From Clostridiales bacterium (GTDB lineage: Bacteria > Bacillota > Clostridia > Oscillospirales > UBA644), in the NCBI GenBank assembly GCA_016281915.1, contig JAEEJO010000077.1, positions 129,508 to 193,507 of the forward strand: 64,000 bases of DNA, in the 5' to 3' direction. The number at the start of each line of letters is the position of its first letter. The first letter of the stretch is position 1. The notes under the pieces are model-generated. The model was not told the origin of the DNA. It made no database searches and was given only the letters and a program-made list of their open reading frames with translations. The position numbers and the translations under genes are program-made. This document shows positions 46,713 through 56,846 of the stretch, piece after piece.

Positions 46713-47919
46713 TTCTGAGTTTTATTTTAAAATAGATCCTTTTAGCAATCGGAAGAGCTTTTGATAATATCCAATACCTGAATTTCTTTACTGGCAGTTC
46801 AAATTCTCCTGCATATTCAACAACAGTCGGATTAAACTTCATTTTGAAGTCTGACAGACTGTCGTTTAGATCCCCGTTTATTCCTAAAAGGCTGAAAACT
46901 TTACATCCTTTATTCCTGAAAAATCTCATCGCTTCAAAGCGAAGCTGATTTGTTGTTCTGAACCGCGGGAATATTGAATTGTCAAACCCGCTGTAAAGGA
47001 GATAAGCAGTTGAGTTCGATTTTACCGTAAGCAATGCTGATACGGTTATTATGTTTCCGCGGTCTTTTTGCAGCGTTTCTGCTTCTTCAAGATCCTTTTC
47101 TGCTTGAGTAATCGTGTCGCTGTCACCGTTTTTAATTTGCTCTTTTAAAAATAATATCAGTTTTTCAAGATTTATTTTTGCAAAAAAGTAAACGTTATCA
47201 GGACCGAACGCATCGTTAATTCTTCTGAAGTAAGCTTCGTCTCTTAGGATTATGTGTTGCCTTTCTTCAGTATGTTTGGATATATTGCAAAATCTGTTTA
47301 CCGCATTCTCTCCAAAGTCATACTCAAAGAAAATGCCCCTGCTGTCTGTGTATTTGCCAATAAACTTTCTTATTTTTTTATCAAAGGTTTTGGCAAGCGC
47401 TTCATCGGATAATGGGACCCCTGATGAATCGACAAGAGAAATCTCTGCATTGTAGCGCGGTTGCGTATAGGTGTGAAAATCCTTGTCGTACCCCATGTGA
47501 ATGAAGCCGAGATTTTGCAAAACAGACATTTTTTGTTTGCCATATTGATCGATGAGCACTGTATTATCGTGATATGTTGAAAGAGTTATTTCAGGGTCGA
47601 TCCTGATCATGCATGCCCCGATCTTTTTTGCATAAGCAAGGACTCCTTTGGTGATCTCATTAACAACTTCACCGTCTGAATAATCAGCGATAAACCCTCT
47701 TGGTGAATAGATTATTTTTAAACCAGGAGCGAATTTTCTTATAAGCAGCAACGCTCCCGCAACAGGTTTATCATCAGAATAAACAAGACAAAGAGTACTT
47801 TTCCAGTCGATTTTTATTTTTGCCCACATTGGCGTTTGGGTTATATTGTAGTTGCTTTGGGTTGAAAGCCATGCCATATATTCTTTTTCAGATACATTGG
47901 CAGCAAATCTGTAAATCAT
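46705..47919 (-). CDS. FemAB-type peptidoglycan bridge aminoacyltransferase
   Basis: 404 aa; SNYNITQTPMWAKIKIDWKSTLCLVYSDDKPVAGALLLIRKF...IIYSPRGFIADYSD; YLLYSGFDNSIFPRFRTTNQLRFEAMRFFRNKGCKVFSLLGI. Confidence 0.85.
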   Translation of the reverse strand: MIYRFAANVSEKEYMAWLSTQSNYNITQTPMWAKIKIDWKSTLCLVYSDDKPVAGALLLIRKFAPGLKIIYSPRGFIADYSDGEVVNEITKGVLAYAKKIGACMIRIDPEITLSTYHDNTVLIDQYGKQKMSVLQNLGFIHMGYDKDFHTYTQPRYNAEISLVDSSGVPLSDEALAKTFDKKIRKFIGKYTDSRGIFFEYDFGENAVNRFCNISKHTEERQHIILRDEAYFRRINDAFGPDNVYFFAKINLEKLILFLKEQIKNGDSDTITQAEKDLEEAETLQKDRGNIITVSALLTVKSNSTAYLLYSGFDNSIFPRFRTTNQLRFEAMRFFRNKGCKVFSLLGINGDLNDSLSDFKMKFNPTVVEYAGEFELPVKKFRYWILSKALPIAKRIYFKIKLRNK

Positions 47920-47929
47920 AGTTCAAATC

Positions 47930-48469
47930 CTATATATTGCATAAAATTTCAAATAGTTTGTTTGTTGACAGATATTCGGGTAATCCGAGAAGTTTTTTGA
48001 GTTCGAGTCTTTTTTTGCTGCTGTCTTCACGTCCGTAAAGCCCTGTTTCATAAAACAGGCTTTTATTGATTCGTTTTTTTTCAGCGTTGTTTTCCGTAAA
48101 AACGCCGGCTTGTTTCAAGGCATCGATTATTATCGTGTCAGTCATTCCCTCAACGCCTAATAGTCCGTCTTTAGACGGTTCTCTTTTTCGTCTTTCCACG
48201 CCGGGAATATCAGGAATATAAGCGTTTTTAACATATTTCGCGTCAACGAAAGATAAAATCTTGTTACGGATAAGGAATCCTGCCCTGTCACTGTCTGTAA
48301 GTATGACCAGTCCCCTCTTTTCAGAGAGAATTCTGATAGTGTTCATAAGATCAGGGTCTTTGAAAATACGAAATCCGCCGGTTTCAAGAACGATTGTATC
48401 AATACATCGTTTTACTGCTGCAGAATCGTATTTCCCTTCAACAACTATTATCTCATTTATTTTAATCAT
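47930..48469 (-). CDS. rnmV: Ribonuclease M5 (TOPRIM)
   Basis: INEIIVVEGKYDSAAVKRCID; LVILTDSDRAGFLIRN; DIPGVERRKREPSKDGLLGVEGM. Confidence 0.9.
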   Translation of the reverse strand: MIKINEIIVVEGKYDSAAVKRCIDTIVLETGGFRIFKDPDLMNTIRILSEKRGLVILTDSDRAGFLIRNKILSFVDAKYVKNAYIPDIPGVERRKREPSKDGLLGVEGMTDTIIIDALKQAGVFTENNAEKKRINKSLFYETGLYGREDSSKKRLELKKLLGLPEYLSTNKLFEILCNI

Positions 48470-49470
48470 AATAACTCAATTAAAGTCATAATAAGCTCTG
48501 ATAACATAGCACCGGTGTCTGAAGATGTCGTTTTGGAATTCATATCGGTTTCGAGACAGATGTTAAGCATTTTTTCCAGCAATTCAGCTCGTTTTGCCTT
48601 TACTCTTGCAATATTCTTCTTTACAGGATATTCCTTCTGACCAAGTTCCGAAGCAATTTCAGGTGCAGACAGTCCTGAGTCGAGCAATAGTTTAGTTTTA
48701 TACAACGTTGTAACGGATGAATATATTGATGCCATGATCAACATCTCGTTGGTTCGCATATCAGAAAGCGTTTTCAATATGGAAAATGCTTTTCCCGGAT
48801 TTTTATCAAAAACAGCGTTGGTCAGCTCATAAGTTTTAGCGTCGATCGTTTTAACGGTGATCCGGTCTATAGCATCGGCAGTAATCGTATCATCGCAATA
48901 TGCAGATAATTTTTCTATTTCATTCAATAAAGAATACATTTCTGTCGATGTGGATGAAATGAAATATGTTAACGTATGCGAATCTATCGATTTATTTCGC
49001 TTGCGAAACTGCTGTGATACCCATTTATACAATGTTTGAGGATCAAGGGGAGCGATATCTACCCATAATCCATGATCTGAGACAGCTTTTTTCAGTTGTT
49101 TTGCAGTGTCCGTTTTCAAGTCGATCGACTCTGTGATCTGATAAACAATAATTACGGTGCTGTCTTCAATTTCATCAGAGTGATTGATCAGCCATTCTGT
49201 TATCTCGTCTGACAGTTTAAGATCTTTAATAATTACTGCTTTATATTCGGAAAAAATCGGGAAAGAAGAGATTTCATCTGTAAAATCAGGCAGTTCAATC
49301 TCGTTGCTGTCTTTTATAATACAGTCCGGATGATCGGTTGCATCGCCGAACAGTGCTTTTTTCAGTTCGTTGAAATAATAATGCTGAAGATATGCCTCTT
49401 CACCGCAAAGATAGTATATACGATGAAAATTATGTGTTTCTATATCGCTTTTAAGGAGTTGTAGACTCAT
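48466..49470 (-). CDS. holA: DNA polymerase III subunit delta
   Basis: IYYLCGEEAYLQHYYFNELKKAL; overall HolA layout including LPDFTDEISSFPIFSEYKAVIIKDL. Confidence 0.88.
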   Translation of the reverse strand: MSLQLLKSDIETHNFHRIYYLCGEEAYLQHYYFNELKKALFGDATDHPDCIIKDSNEIELPDFTDEISSFPIFSEYKAVIIKDLKLSDEITEWLINHSDEIEDSTVIIVYQITESIDLKTDTAKQLKKAVSDHGLWVDIAPLDPQTLYKWVSQQFRKRNKSIDSHTLTYFISSTSTEMYSLLNEIEKLSAYCDDTITADAIDRITVKTIDAKTYELTNAVFDKNPGKAFSILKTLSDMRTNEMLIMASIYSSVTTLYKTKLLLDSGLSAPEIASELGQKEYPVKKNIARVKAKRAELLEKMLNICLETDMNSKTTSSDTGAMLSELIMTLIELL

Positions 49471-49491
49471 TTTTACTCCGATCGATTATTG

Positions 49492-51849
49492 TTATTTCCC
49501 GTACTGTACTTTAAAAGTTGTTCCGTCCGTAATTACTTCTATCGTTCCGTACTCAAGCGTTGTCATAATTTGACTTCCCGCCTTACTTATTCGTTCCATT
49601 GCCTCTTTGGTCGGATGCCCGAAAGAGTTTTTACCTACTGATATAACCGAAAGGCTCGGTGTAACTGTATCAAGAAAGAGAGCGGAACTTGAAAATTTTG
49701 AACCATGGTGAGGAACGCTTAATATATCGCAGTCAAGAAAGCTGCCATACTTTTCAACGAGAAAGCTTTCGGATATTTCCGTAAGGTCTCCCGGAAAAAT
49801 CGCCTTGAATTTTCCTCCGATATCTGCTACGACGGCAAGACAGTTATCGTTTTGATCGATATTTTCCTCGTTAAGATGTTTTGTTAAAACACAAAGATAC
49901 ATATTCCCGAGTTTTCTTGTATCATCGTTGCTGATTTCCAAAACTTCAGTTCCTGCTTTATCGGCTGCTTCTATCAAATCTATATAAATTGCAGGGTCAC
50001 CTTCGGTGAATGGAATAATGACTTCTGAAACATTCCATTCATCCAAAAGTGTATTCAGCGCATTGCAGTGATCCGAATGCAGATGGGATACGATTATAGT
50101 GCTGATATTTTTAATGCTTTTGGAATGCAAATAATTATTAATTGCATACGATGTATCCTTTGATCCGCCGCAATCGATGATTACCGCGCTGTTTCCATAG
50201 CTTACTACGGAACTCATTCCCTGTCCGACGTCAATATAGGCTATATGATATAGTCCGTCATCAGGATCGAATATTGCCTTGACTGCGGTGCCTCCAAACA
50301 GTGCAATAATAAATGTAATTGCAAAAACAGCTGCAGAGTAAGCAATATATTTTTTCTTTTTCTTCTTTGAAGGTTTGTTTTTTAAATAGTAAATTACAGC
50401 AACGGCAAGCGCGATGAGAAAACAAACCAATATTGTTGCTAATGTTATTTCTGTTTTTGCTAAAGCAGTGTCGGCAAACAAAGATGATACAGTCATTATT
50501 GTCTTAACTCCTAAAGTCGCCAATTGAGCGAATAACATCGTAATCGGTGCGCAGAAAGGAATGAATGAAAATAATATCATGATTATAGCTAGAATATAAA
50601 CAACGGTGACAAGCTGAAGAACTATAAGGTTTGCAAATACCCCTAAAATTGTTGTATTTGAAAAGAAAACTTCCGAAATAATAACGGTAAATGACGTCGC
50701 TGCTATTGACAGAGATAAAACACCAATCAAATATCCTGCAGGTTTTGAGACAATATGCCCTGTTTGAATAAATAAACCCGTTATGATTTCTCTTCTTAAA
50801 CTTTCGCCTAACAATAAGATTCCGAACGTTGCAAAAAAAGTAAGAAGAAGAGACGGAGAAAAAGCGGAAAAGGGAGATATTATTAGAATCAGGGTTAAAA
50901 CAAGTCCCAGCAGATTTAAAGAATCTGCCTTGCGCATAAACGATTTTCCTATAAGTGCAACAGACGCCATAAACACTGCTCGTATTGCGGATACGGAAAA
51001 ACCGGTAATGCCGAGAAGAATCAGTAATATGGGAACAGAAACAAGAAGTTTAATAATTGATTTTCTTCCGCCGAAAAATGAAACAATATATCCTATAAAG
51101 ATCGCGACGATGGATACATGTAATCCAGATACAGCACAGATGTGATATACGCCGGCAGACTGCAAAACAGTTTTTTCTTCATAACTCAGTCCGGATTTGT
51201 CCCCCAGAATCAAAGCGTGAATCAGCCCGTATGCCTTACCTGCTTCAATGCCTATGTGTTTGCTTATTTCATGTCTTAAAATGTAAAACAATCTGTTTAG
51301 GGTAAAAGTATTGCTACCGACTACAACAATCCTTCCGGAAGGTTCTCCTGAAAGATTAACGTTTATTGAACGGTAATATGTTCTGTTTTTTTGATTTACT
51401 GATTTGGAAATCTTTGCTATTATGGTGTCGTTTGGCATTACAGATAGCTTTTCAGGAGTTTTGAGGGAGATTACTGCGCCCGTTTCTTTGCAAACGACAT
51501 TCGTCAGATATCCGTTATACGTTTTAATGTTGATAGAATCTGATACAGTATAAAGCGAATTACCTGAGGCAATACAATGTTTAGACTTTTCACGGTATGT
51601 ATTATTCGCAAAAGTCCATATCAGGATACCTGCAATCACGCAAGATATAACGGCAATAAGGCAACGTTTTACGTTCTTGTTTATTCTTATTCCCGGAATC
51701 AACGACAAAAACAATAATCCGCCGACAATTGCAGATAAAATTGACGCAAAATAAAGTAATCCTTTTTCATAGCCGAAATACCATGCGGTTTCGCATAGAA
51801 TAATAGAAATCAGCAGAGAAAAACCGGATAAAAGAAACGGGCGTTTCAT
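49492..51849 (-). CDS. comEC: ComEC/Rec2 DNA internalization protein
   Basis: HICAVSGLHVSIVAIFIGY competence domain plus C-terminal MBL (YIDVGQGMSSVVSYGNSAVIIDCGGS; VSHLHSDHCNAL). Confidence 0.94.
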   Translation of the reverse strand: MKRPFLLSGFSLLISIILCETAWYFGYEKGLLYFASILSAIVGGLLFLSLIPGIRINKNVKRCLIAVISCVIAGILIWTFANNTYREKSKHCIASGNSLYTVSDSINIKTYNGYLTNVVCKETGAVISLKTPEKLSVMPNDTIIAKISKSVNQKNRTYYRSINVNLSGEPSGRIVVVGSNTFTLNRLFYILRHEISKHIGIEAGKAYGLIHALILGDKSGLSYEEKTVLQSAGVYHICAVSGLHVSIVAIFIGYIVSFFGGRKSIIKLLVSVPILLILLGITGFSVSAIRAVFMASVALIGKSFMRKADSLNLLGLVLTLILIISPFSAFSPSLLLTFFATFGILLLGESLRREIITGLFIQTGHIVSKPAGYLIGVLSLSIAATSFTVIISEVFFSNTTILGVFANLIVLQLVTVVYILAIIMILFSFIPFCAPITMLFAQLATLGVKTIMTVSSLFADTALAKTEITLATILVCFLIALAVAVIYYLKNKPSKKKKKKYIAYSAAVFAITFIIALFGGTAVKAIFDPDDGLYHIAYIDVGQGMSSVVSYGNSAVIIDCGGSKDTSYAINNYLHSKSIKNISTIIVSHLHSDHCNALNTLLDEWNVSEVIIPFTEGDPAIYIDLIEAADKAGTEVLEISNDDTRKLGNMYLCVLTKHLNEENIDQNDNCLAVVADIGGKFKAIFPGDLTEISESFLVEKYGSFLDCDILSVPHHGSKFSSSALFLDTVTPSLSVISVGKNSFGHPTKEAMERISKAGSQIMTTLEYGTIEVITDGTTFKVQYGK

Positions 51850-51850
51850 A

Positions 51851-54208
51851 TTATTGTTTAAGTGTGACGATCGTTACGCCTGTTTCCCCTTCTCCATAGA
51901 GACCAAGTCTGAACTCTGCAACAAGGGGGTGCTTTCTTAATTTTTCATGTACTGCAGCTCTAAGCGCACCTGTTCCCTTGCCGTGAATTATGCTTACGGT
52001 ATTCAGATTTGCCATTGCTGCGTTGTTTAGAAGCTCATCGATTAAACCGTCTGCTTCGTCTCCTGTCATACCGCGAATATCGATCTCATTTTTCGCGCTT
52101 CTGCTACCACGCTCAAGTTTAAGAATATGAGTAGTATCATGTTCCTTTTTTATGTCTTCATTAAGCTCAAGATCGCTTATGTTGATTCTTGTTTTTATTG
52201 ATCCTGAAGAAACAAGAACATTCCCTTTCTTGTCTGGTGCCTCAATAACTATTCCGGGTTTGTTTATGCTGAAAATAATTATATTGTCCCCTACTTTAAG
52301 CGGCCTGGGAAGCGGTTTCTTAACACGTTTTGATTCAGTTTGCGTTTCTTTTTCAAGCTTATCGGTCATTTGCAATATTTCATTCTTAGTTTGACTGATT
52401 CGTGCCTTAAAATCCGATCTTTCCTTTTCTTTTCGCAGTTCGTCTATCTGTCTGAGCATATAATCGATATCTCGTTTTGTTTTTTCAAGAAGATCAGCAG
52501 CTTTAGCCTTCTGTTTTGCAATTTCTTTTTCAGCTTCCTCTTGTTTTTTACGCAAAAGTTCCTCTGTATCCCTCAGCTTTTTTTCTTCTTCTTTTCTTAA
52601 TTCGTATGCCCTTTCGGAATCGATCTCAATGCTTTTTCTCTTTGATTCAAGATCAGCAAGGATGTTATCTACCTTGATGGTTTCATGATTCAGTTTCTCT
52701 GTTGCAGCATCAATAATACTGTTACTGATACCGAGCTTTGAAGCGATGGCGAATGCATTTGATTTGCCCGGTAAACCTATTAACAGACGGTACGTCGGCA
52801 TAAGAGTGGAAACATCGAATTCGCAGCATGCATTTTCAACACCTGCAGTTTGTATCGCATATGTTTTTAACTCAGCATAATGAGTGGTGCACATGAGCTT
52901 TGCGCCTTTTTTTCCAATTGTTTCTATTATGGCAATTGCAAGCGCTGCACCTTCGGCAGGATCAGTTCCTGATCCGAGTTCGTCAAGTAAAACAAGAGAT
53001 GATTCTGTAACACTGTCAAGTATGCTGACAATATTTCTCATATGAGACGAAAAAGTGGATAAATTCTGCTCTATAGACTGCTCATCGCCTATATCGGCAA
53101 ATATAGAATCAAAAAAAGGAACGACAGCCCCGTCGTTTGCGGGAATAAACAGACCTGCCTTAGCCATCAGGGAAATAAGACCGGTCGTTTTGAGAGTAAC
53201 CGTTTTACCTCCGGTATTAGGACCTGTTATTATAAGCGCATTAAAATCTTTTCCGAGCTCGAAAGAGATCGGAACAACTTTATTTTTGTCTATAAGAGGA
53301 TGCCTTGCATTGACAAGTTTAATATATCCTTCTTTTTTGATAATTGGTTTGACGGCTTTTATCTCATTAGAAAATCTTGCTTTTGCAAATGTAAAGTCGA
53401 AAAATGCGGAAATCTCAAAATTACGGATTATTAAATTGCAAAGATTTCCTATCTCTGCAGAAAAGTCTGAAAGTATACGTTCGATCTCTTTTGCTTCATC
53501 TGCTGCAAGAATGGAAAGCTCGTTGTTTGCAGCCACAACCTGAACAGGTTCAATAAACAGCGTAGCACCCGATGATGAAACGTCGTGAACCAGCCCGTTG
53601 ATTTCATTTTTATACTCGGATTTAACCGGAAGAACAAACCTGTCGTTTCTTATTGTAATAATAGTATCCTGAAGATGTTTCTGATGTGCAGGAGAATGTA
53701 TCAGCCCGTCAAGTATACTTCTTATCCGTGCTCGTGCGTTAGCCTTTTTTCTTCTTATGTCACGAAGAGTCGAACTTGCCGTATCAGCGACCTCTTCTTC
53801 TGAAAGGAATGATGTTGATATTCTGTCTTCCAGATATTTATTGATATAGAGTTCGCTAACAATGTCTGCAAAAGGAGTGTTTTCGGTTCTGTTTTCAAAA
53901 AACTCTTCAACACCTCTTGCACACCTGAGGATCAATCCGACGTTAATGATTTCTTTTATAGACAAAACAGAGCCCGTAGACGCTCGTTTACATGATTGGG
54001 TAATATCGTTTATTCCCTCAAAATTCGGTGCTCCAAAGCGTGCAAGAAATATAACGGCAGATTCTGTTTCATCTAGCGATCTGCTTGCGGTATCAAAATC
54101 AGGATACGGTTCAAGATCTTCGCACATTTTTTTCCCGGGTTCGGAAATTGCGTGCTGCATTAATTTTTCTTTTATTTTATCAAATTCAAGAATTGAGATA
54201 CTGTTCAT
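51851..54208 (-). CDS. mutS2: Endonuclease MutS2
   Basis: ITGPNTGGKTVTLKTTGLISLMAKAGLFIPA; DELGSGTDPAEGAALAIA; C-terminal Smr domain EIDIRGMTGDEADGLIDELL..IIHGKGTGALRAAVHEKL. Confidence 0.97.
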   Translation of the reverse strand: MNSISILEFDKIKEKLMQHAISEPGKKMCEDLEPYPDFDTASRSLDETESAVIFLARFGAPNFEGINDITQSCKRASTGSVLSIKEIINVGLILRCARGVEEFFENRTENTPFADIVSELYINKYLEDRISTSFLSEEEVADTASSTLRDIRRKKANARARIRSILDGLIHSPAHQKHLQDTIITIRNDRFVLPVKSEYKNEINGLVHDVSSSGATLFIEPVQVVAANNELSILAADEAKEIERILSDFSAEIGNLCNLIIRNFEISAFFDFTFAKARFSNEIKAVKPIIKKEGYIKLVNARHPLIDKNKVVPISFELGKDFNALIITGPNTGGKTVTLKTTGLISLMAKAGLFIPANDGAVVPFFDSIFADIGDEQSIEQNLSTFSSHMRNIVSILDSVTESSLVLLDELGSGTDPAEGAALAIAIIETIGKKGAKLMCTTHYAELKTYAIQTAGVENACCEFDVSTLMPTYRLLIGLPGKSNAFAIASKLGISNSIIDAATEKLNHETIKVDNILADLESKRKSIEIDSERAYELRKEEEKKLRDTEELLRKKQEEAEKEIAKQKAKAADLLEKTKRDIDYMLRQIDELRKEKERSDFKARISQTKNEILQMTDKLEKETQTESKRVKKPLPRPLKVGDNIIIFSINKPGIVIEAPDKKGNVLVSSGSIKTRINISDLELNEDIKKEHDTTHILKLERGSRSAKNEIDIRGMTGDEADGLIDELLNNAAMANLNTVSIIHGKGTGALRAAVHEKLRKHPLVAEFRLGLYGEGETGVTIVTLKQ

Positions 54209-54213
54209 TTTTT

Positions 54214-54975
54214 TTATTTCCTTGATACAAGGTTTCTGTATACGTGGAGCGATTTTAAGTCCGCTTCAAGCTTATACTTCATATATTCTTCAGAAAAATC
54301 TATTAATGAATTAAGAGATTTTTCATTCATTTTGAAAGCATATCTCTTAACCCCGCGGGCTGTCATTATATGCTTAATTGCGGCGAACATTGATTTGTCA
54401 ATGAAATGCAAAGAATCAGGCGACAGTTTCAATGCGCACCTTTCACAAATAAACCCTTCATCAAAATGCCAATAGAGCGGTTCTTTGTCGCAGGAAGAAC
54501 ATGAATCAGGATCAGGCATCAAGCCGGATAATTGAAGAAATGCTATCTCAAAAACGAGTTTAATTATTCTGAAGTCAAGATTTTTGACCTTTCTTCCTGT
54601 CAGCAGATATAAAGAATTCAGTAACAGGCTAAGGTATTCACCGGGATTATCTATATTTTCCGGAACAAACGTTGATACTTCACATAAATATTCTCCGGCA
54701 GCCATTTCATTGGGAGACAGACGGAGTTCCGGGAAAAGATCTATCAGTTTTGATCCGGAATAGACCATCATTCCGTGCCCTCTTGACAACAATTCATATT
54801 CAGAATAAGCAAATGGTTGACAATATGAATCGTTTTTATTCTGTTTTGAGGATTTTTTCGCGAAAATAATGACTTTTCCTTTTTCAGCTGTCAGAAGCTG
54901 CAACAGAGTGTCATTTTCAGCATAAGGAATGACTTTCAATAAAATACCGTGTAATCGAACAAGCTCCCTGCCCAT
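54214..54975 (-). CDS. recO: DNA repair protein RecO
   Basis: LVRLHGILLKVIPYAENDTLLQLLTAEKGKVIIFAKKSSK; zinc motif CSSCDKE...CERC. Confidence 0.92.
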   Translation of the reverse strand: MGRELVRLHGILLKVIPYAENDTLLQLLTAEKGKVIIFAKKSSKQNKNDSYCQPFAYSEYELLSRGHGMMVYSGSKLIDLFPELRLSPNEMAAGEYLCEVSTFVPENIDNPGEYLSLLLNSLYLLTGRKVKNLDFRIIKLVFEIAFLQLSGLMPDPDSCSSCDKEPLYWHFDEGFICERCALKLSPDSLHFIDKSMFAAIKHIMTARGVKRYAFKMNEKSLNSLIDFSEEYMKYKLEADLKSLHVYRNLVSRK

Positions 54976-54977
54976 AT

Positions 54978-55862
54978 TCAGAAGCCCAGATTATTCAGAA
55001 TGCTATCATCGTCACGCCAGTTTTCACGGACCTTTACAAAACACTGTAAAAAGACTTTTTCACCGAACATTTCTTCAAGATCCTGTCGTGCGGCGGAAAC
55101 ACAGCGTTTAAGCATATCGCCGTTTTTACCGATAATAATGGCTTTATGTGCGCTCTTTTCGCAGATGATATCAACGCTGATATTGCTGATAGGTTCACCG
55201 CTGTTTGTTTTTGCAGATTTGAATTCAACTATATCAACGGCGATACCGTGCGGTATCTCGTCTCTGAGATTTAAAAGAAATTTTTCACGGATTATTTCGG
55301 AGGCAAGCTCGCGCATCGTCATAGAAGTTGCGATGTCATCCGGAAAAATCTGTTCTCCCTCGATACCGTATTGTTTTATCTCATTAAAGACAATGTCTAC
55401 TCCATCCCCTGTTTTTGCAGAGATCGGGATAACAGAGTCAAATTGCATTAAATCTGAATAACGGGATATAACAGAAAATAGGGCATCTTTTTCAACTGTG
55501 TCGATCTTATTTATAATCAAAATCGCAGGAATACTCATGTTTTTGATTCTTTCGCAGATATTAATTTCCGATTTACCCGGATTCCTTGGCTCAACAACAA
55601 GCAATACGGCATCTACGTCCTCCAACGCTCCCGTTGCAGCTTTGATCATATGCCCGTCAAGCTTGTTTTTGGGTGTGTGTATGCCCGGAGTATCGTAAAA
55701 AATTATCTGTCTCTCTGAATCTGTAAAAATACCCGTAATACGTCCGCGTGTCGTTTGCGGTTTATCTGAAACGATGGCTATTTTTTCTCCGATAAGAGCA
55801 TTCATCAGTGTGCTTTTTCCTACGTTAGCTCTTCCGATAAGCGCTATATGAGATATAATCAT
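54978..55862 (-). CDS. era: GTPase Era
   Basis: IGRANVGKSTLMNALIGEKIAIVSDKPQTTRGRITGIFT; DTPGIHTPKNKL; KH domain KAIIIGKNGDMLKR. Confidence 0.97.
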   Translation of the reverse strand: MIISHIALIGRANVGKSTLMNALIGEKIAIVSDKPQTTRGRITGIFTDSERQIIFYDTPGIHTPKNKLDGHMIKAATGALEDVDAVLLVVEPRNPGKSEINICERIKNMSIPAILIINKIDTVEKDALFSVISRYSDLMQFDSVIPISAKTGDGVDIVFNEIKQYGIEGEQIFPDDIATSMTMRELASEIIREKFLLNLRDEIPHGIAVDIVEFKSAKTNSGEPISNISVDIICEKSAHKAIIIGKNGDMLKRCVSAARQDLEEMFGEKVFLQCFVKVRENWRDDDSILNNLGF

Positions 55863-55866
55863 TTTT

Positions 55867-56358
55867 TTAATCCTTTTTTTCAGATCTGTTATGTTTATCT
55901 TTTTTACCGCCCTTAATAAAAATAAATGAAGGGAACAATGTTAATGCTATGATGATTATCCATGGAGGTGTAAATGCAATTTTTAGCGCATTTAAAAGCT
56001 TGTCTTTCTCTGAAAACAGACAAATGGCTACAATAACTGTTATAATTGATGCAAAAAGTACCGCAGCAGCCGCAAGATCTTTTGCAGAACGCGCATTGGG
56101 ATTTTGTTCTCTTATTTTTATATCAACGGTGTTTTCAATTGCGGTATTTATGATTTCAAGAGCGGGGATCATGCAGAATGTCAGCCATAGTATTGCCCAT
56201 TGAGTCCCGTTTAGTCCGTAAAACAAGGCAAAGATCGTTACATACATTATTGCAACAAGCTGAATTCTGAAGCTTCTCTCTTCTCTTATAGTCTTTAATA
56301 ATCCTCTGAATGCATAATAGAAGCTTTTTAAAAGGGATTTGATAAAACTCATCAACAA
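55867..56358 (-). CDS. Diacylglycerol/undecaprenol kinase family protein
   Basis: SFYYAFRGLLKTIREERSFRIQL; ALEIINTAIENTVDI..NARSAKDLAAAAVL. Confidence 0.92.
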   Translation of the reverse strand: MLMSFIKSLLKSFYYAFRGLLKTIREERSFRIQLVAIMYVTIFALFYGLNGTQWAILWLTFCMIPALEIINTAIENTVDIKIREQNPNARSAKDLAAAAVLFASIITVIVAICLFSEKDKLLNALKIAFTPPWIIIIALTLFPSFIFIKGGKKDKHNRSEKKD

Positions 56359-56378
56359 TCCTCCGTGAACAAAACATT

Positions 56379-56846
56379 TCAGTCTTGCGCCATTTTTAAG
56401 ATTTCATCCTGCTTTGAGAACATATTCTTTTCTTCGCGTTTGTTTCTATGATCCAGTCCAAGCAAATGAAGCATAGAATGAGCTGTCAACAGTTCAAGTT
56501 CTTTGCGAGGTCCGTGGCCGGGATAAGCTTGTTTATATGCAATTTCTACGCAGATCGCCATATCTCCGAGAAAAAGCCTTTCATTTTTTTTCAGCAACGG
56601 TTCCGTTTGAAAATCATATTCTCCCGATGGAAACGAAAGAACGTCTGTTACCTCATCAATCCCTCTGAAATCTCTGTTAAGGGTTTGTATCTCCTCAGGA
56701 GAAACAAGCTTGATGCTGACTTCACAAGGGAAAGATATATTCATATAATCAAGCGCGTTTATCACGGTACGGCGTAATGCAGCAAGTGTTTTTGCGCTGA
56801 CAGGACGATCTGTCTGCGAATTGTCGATATATGTTCGCGTTTTCAT
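56379..56846 (-). CDS. ybeY: Endoribonuclease YbeY
   Basis: NRDFRGIDEVTDVLSFP; LLTAHSMLHLLGLDHRNKRE. Confidence 0.95.
   Translation of the reverse strand: MKTRTYIDNSQTDRPVSAKTLAALRRTVINALDYMNISFPCEVSIKLVSPEEIQTLNRDFRGIDEVTDVLSFPSGEYDFQTEPLLKKNERLFLGDMAICVEIAYKQAYPGHGPRKELELLTAHSMLHLLGLDHRNKREEKNMFSKQDEILKMAQD

Noticed and set aside
53055-53543. + strand 162-aa ORF within mutS2
   Set aside because: Antisense to the conserved ATPase domain of mutS2.
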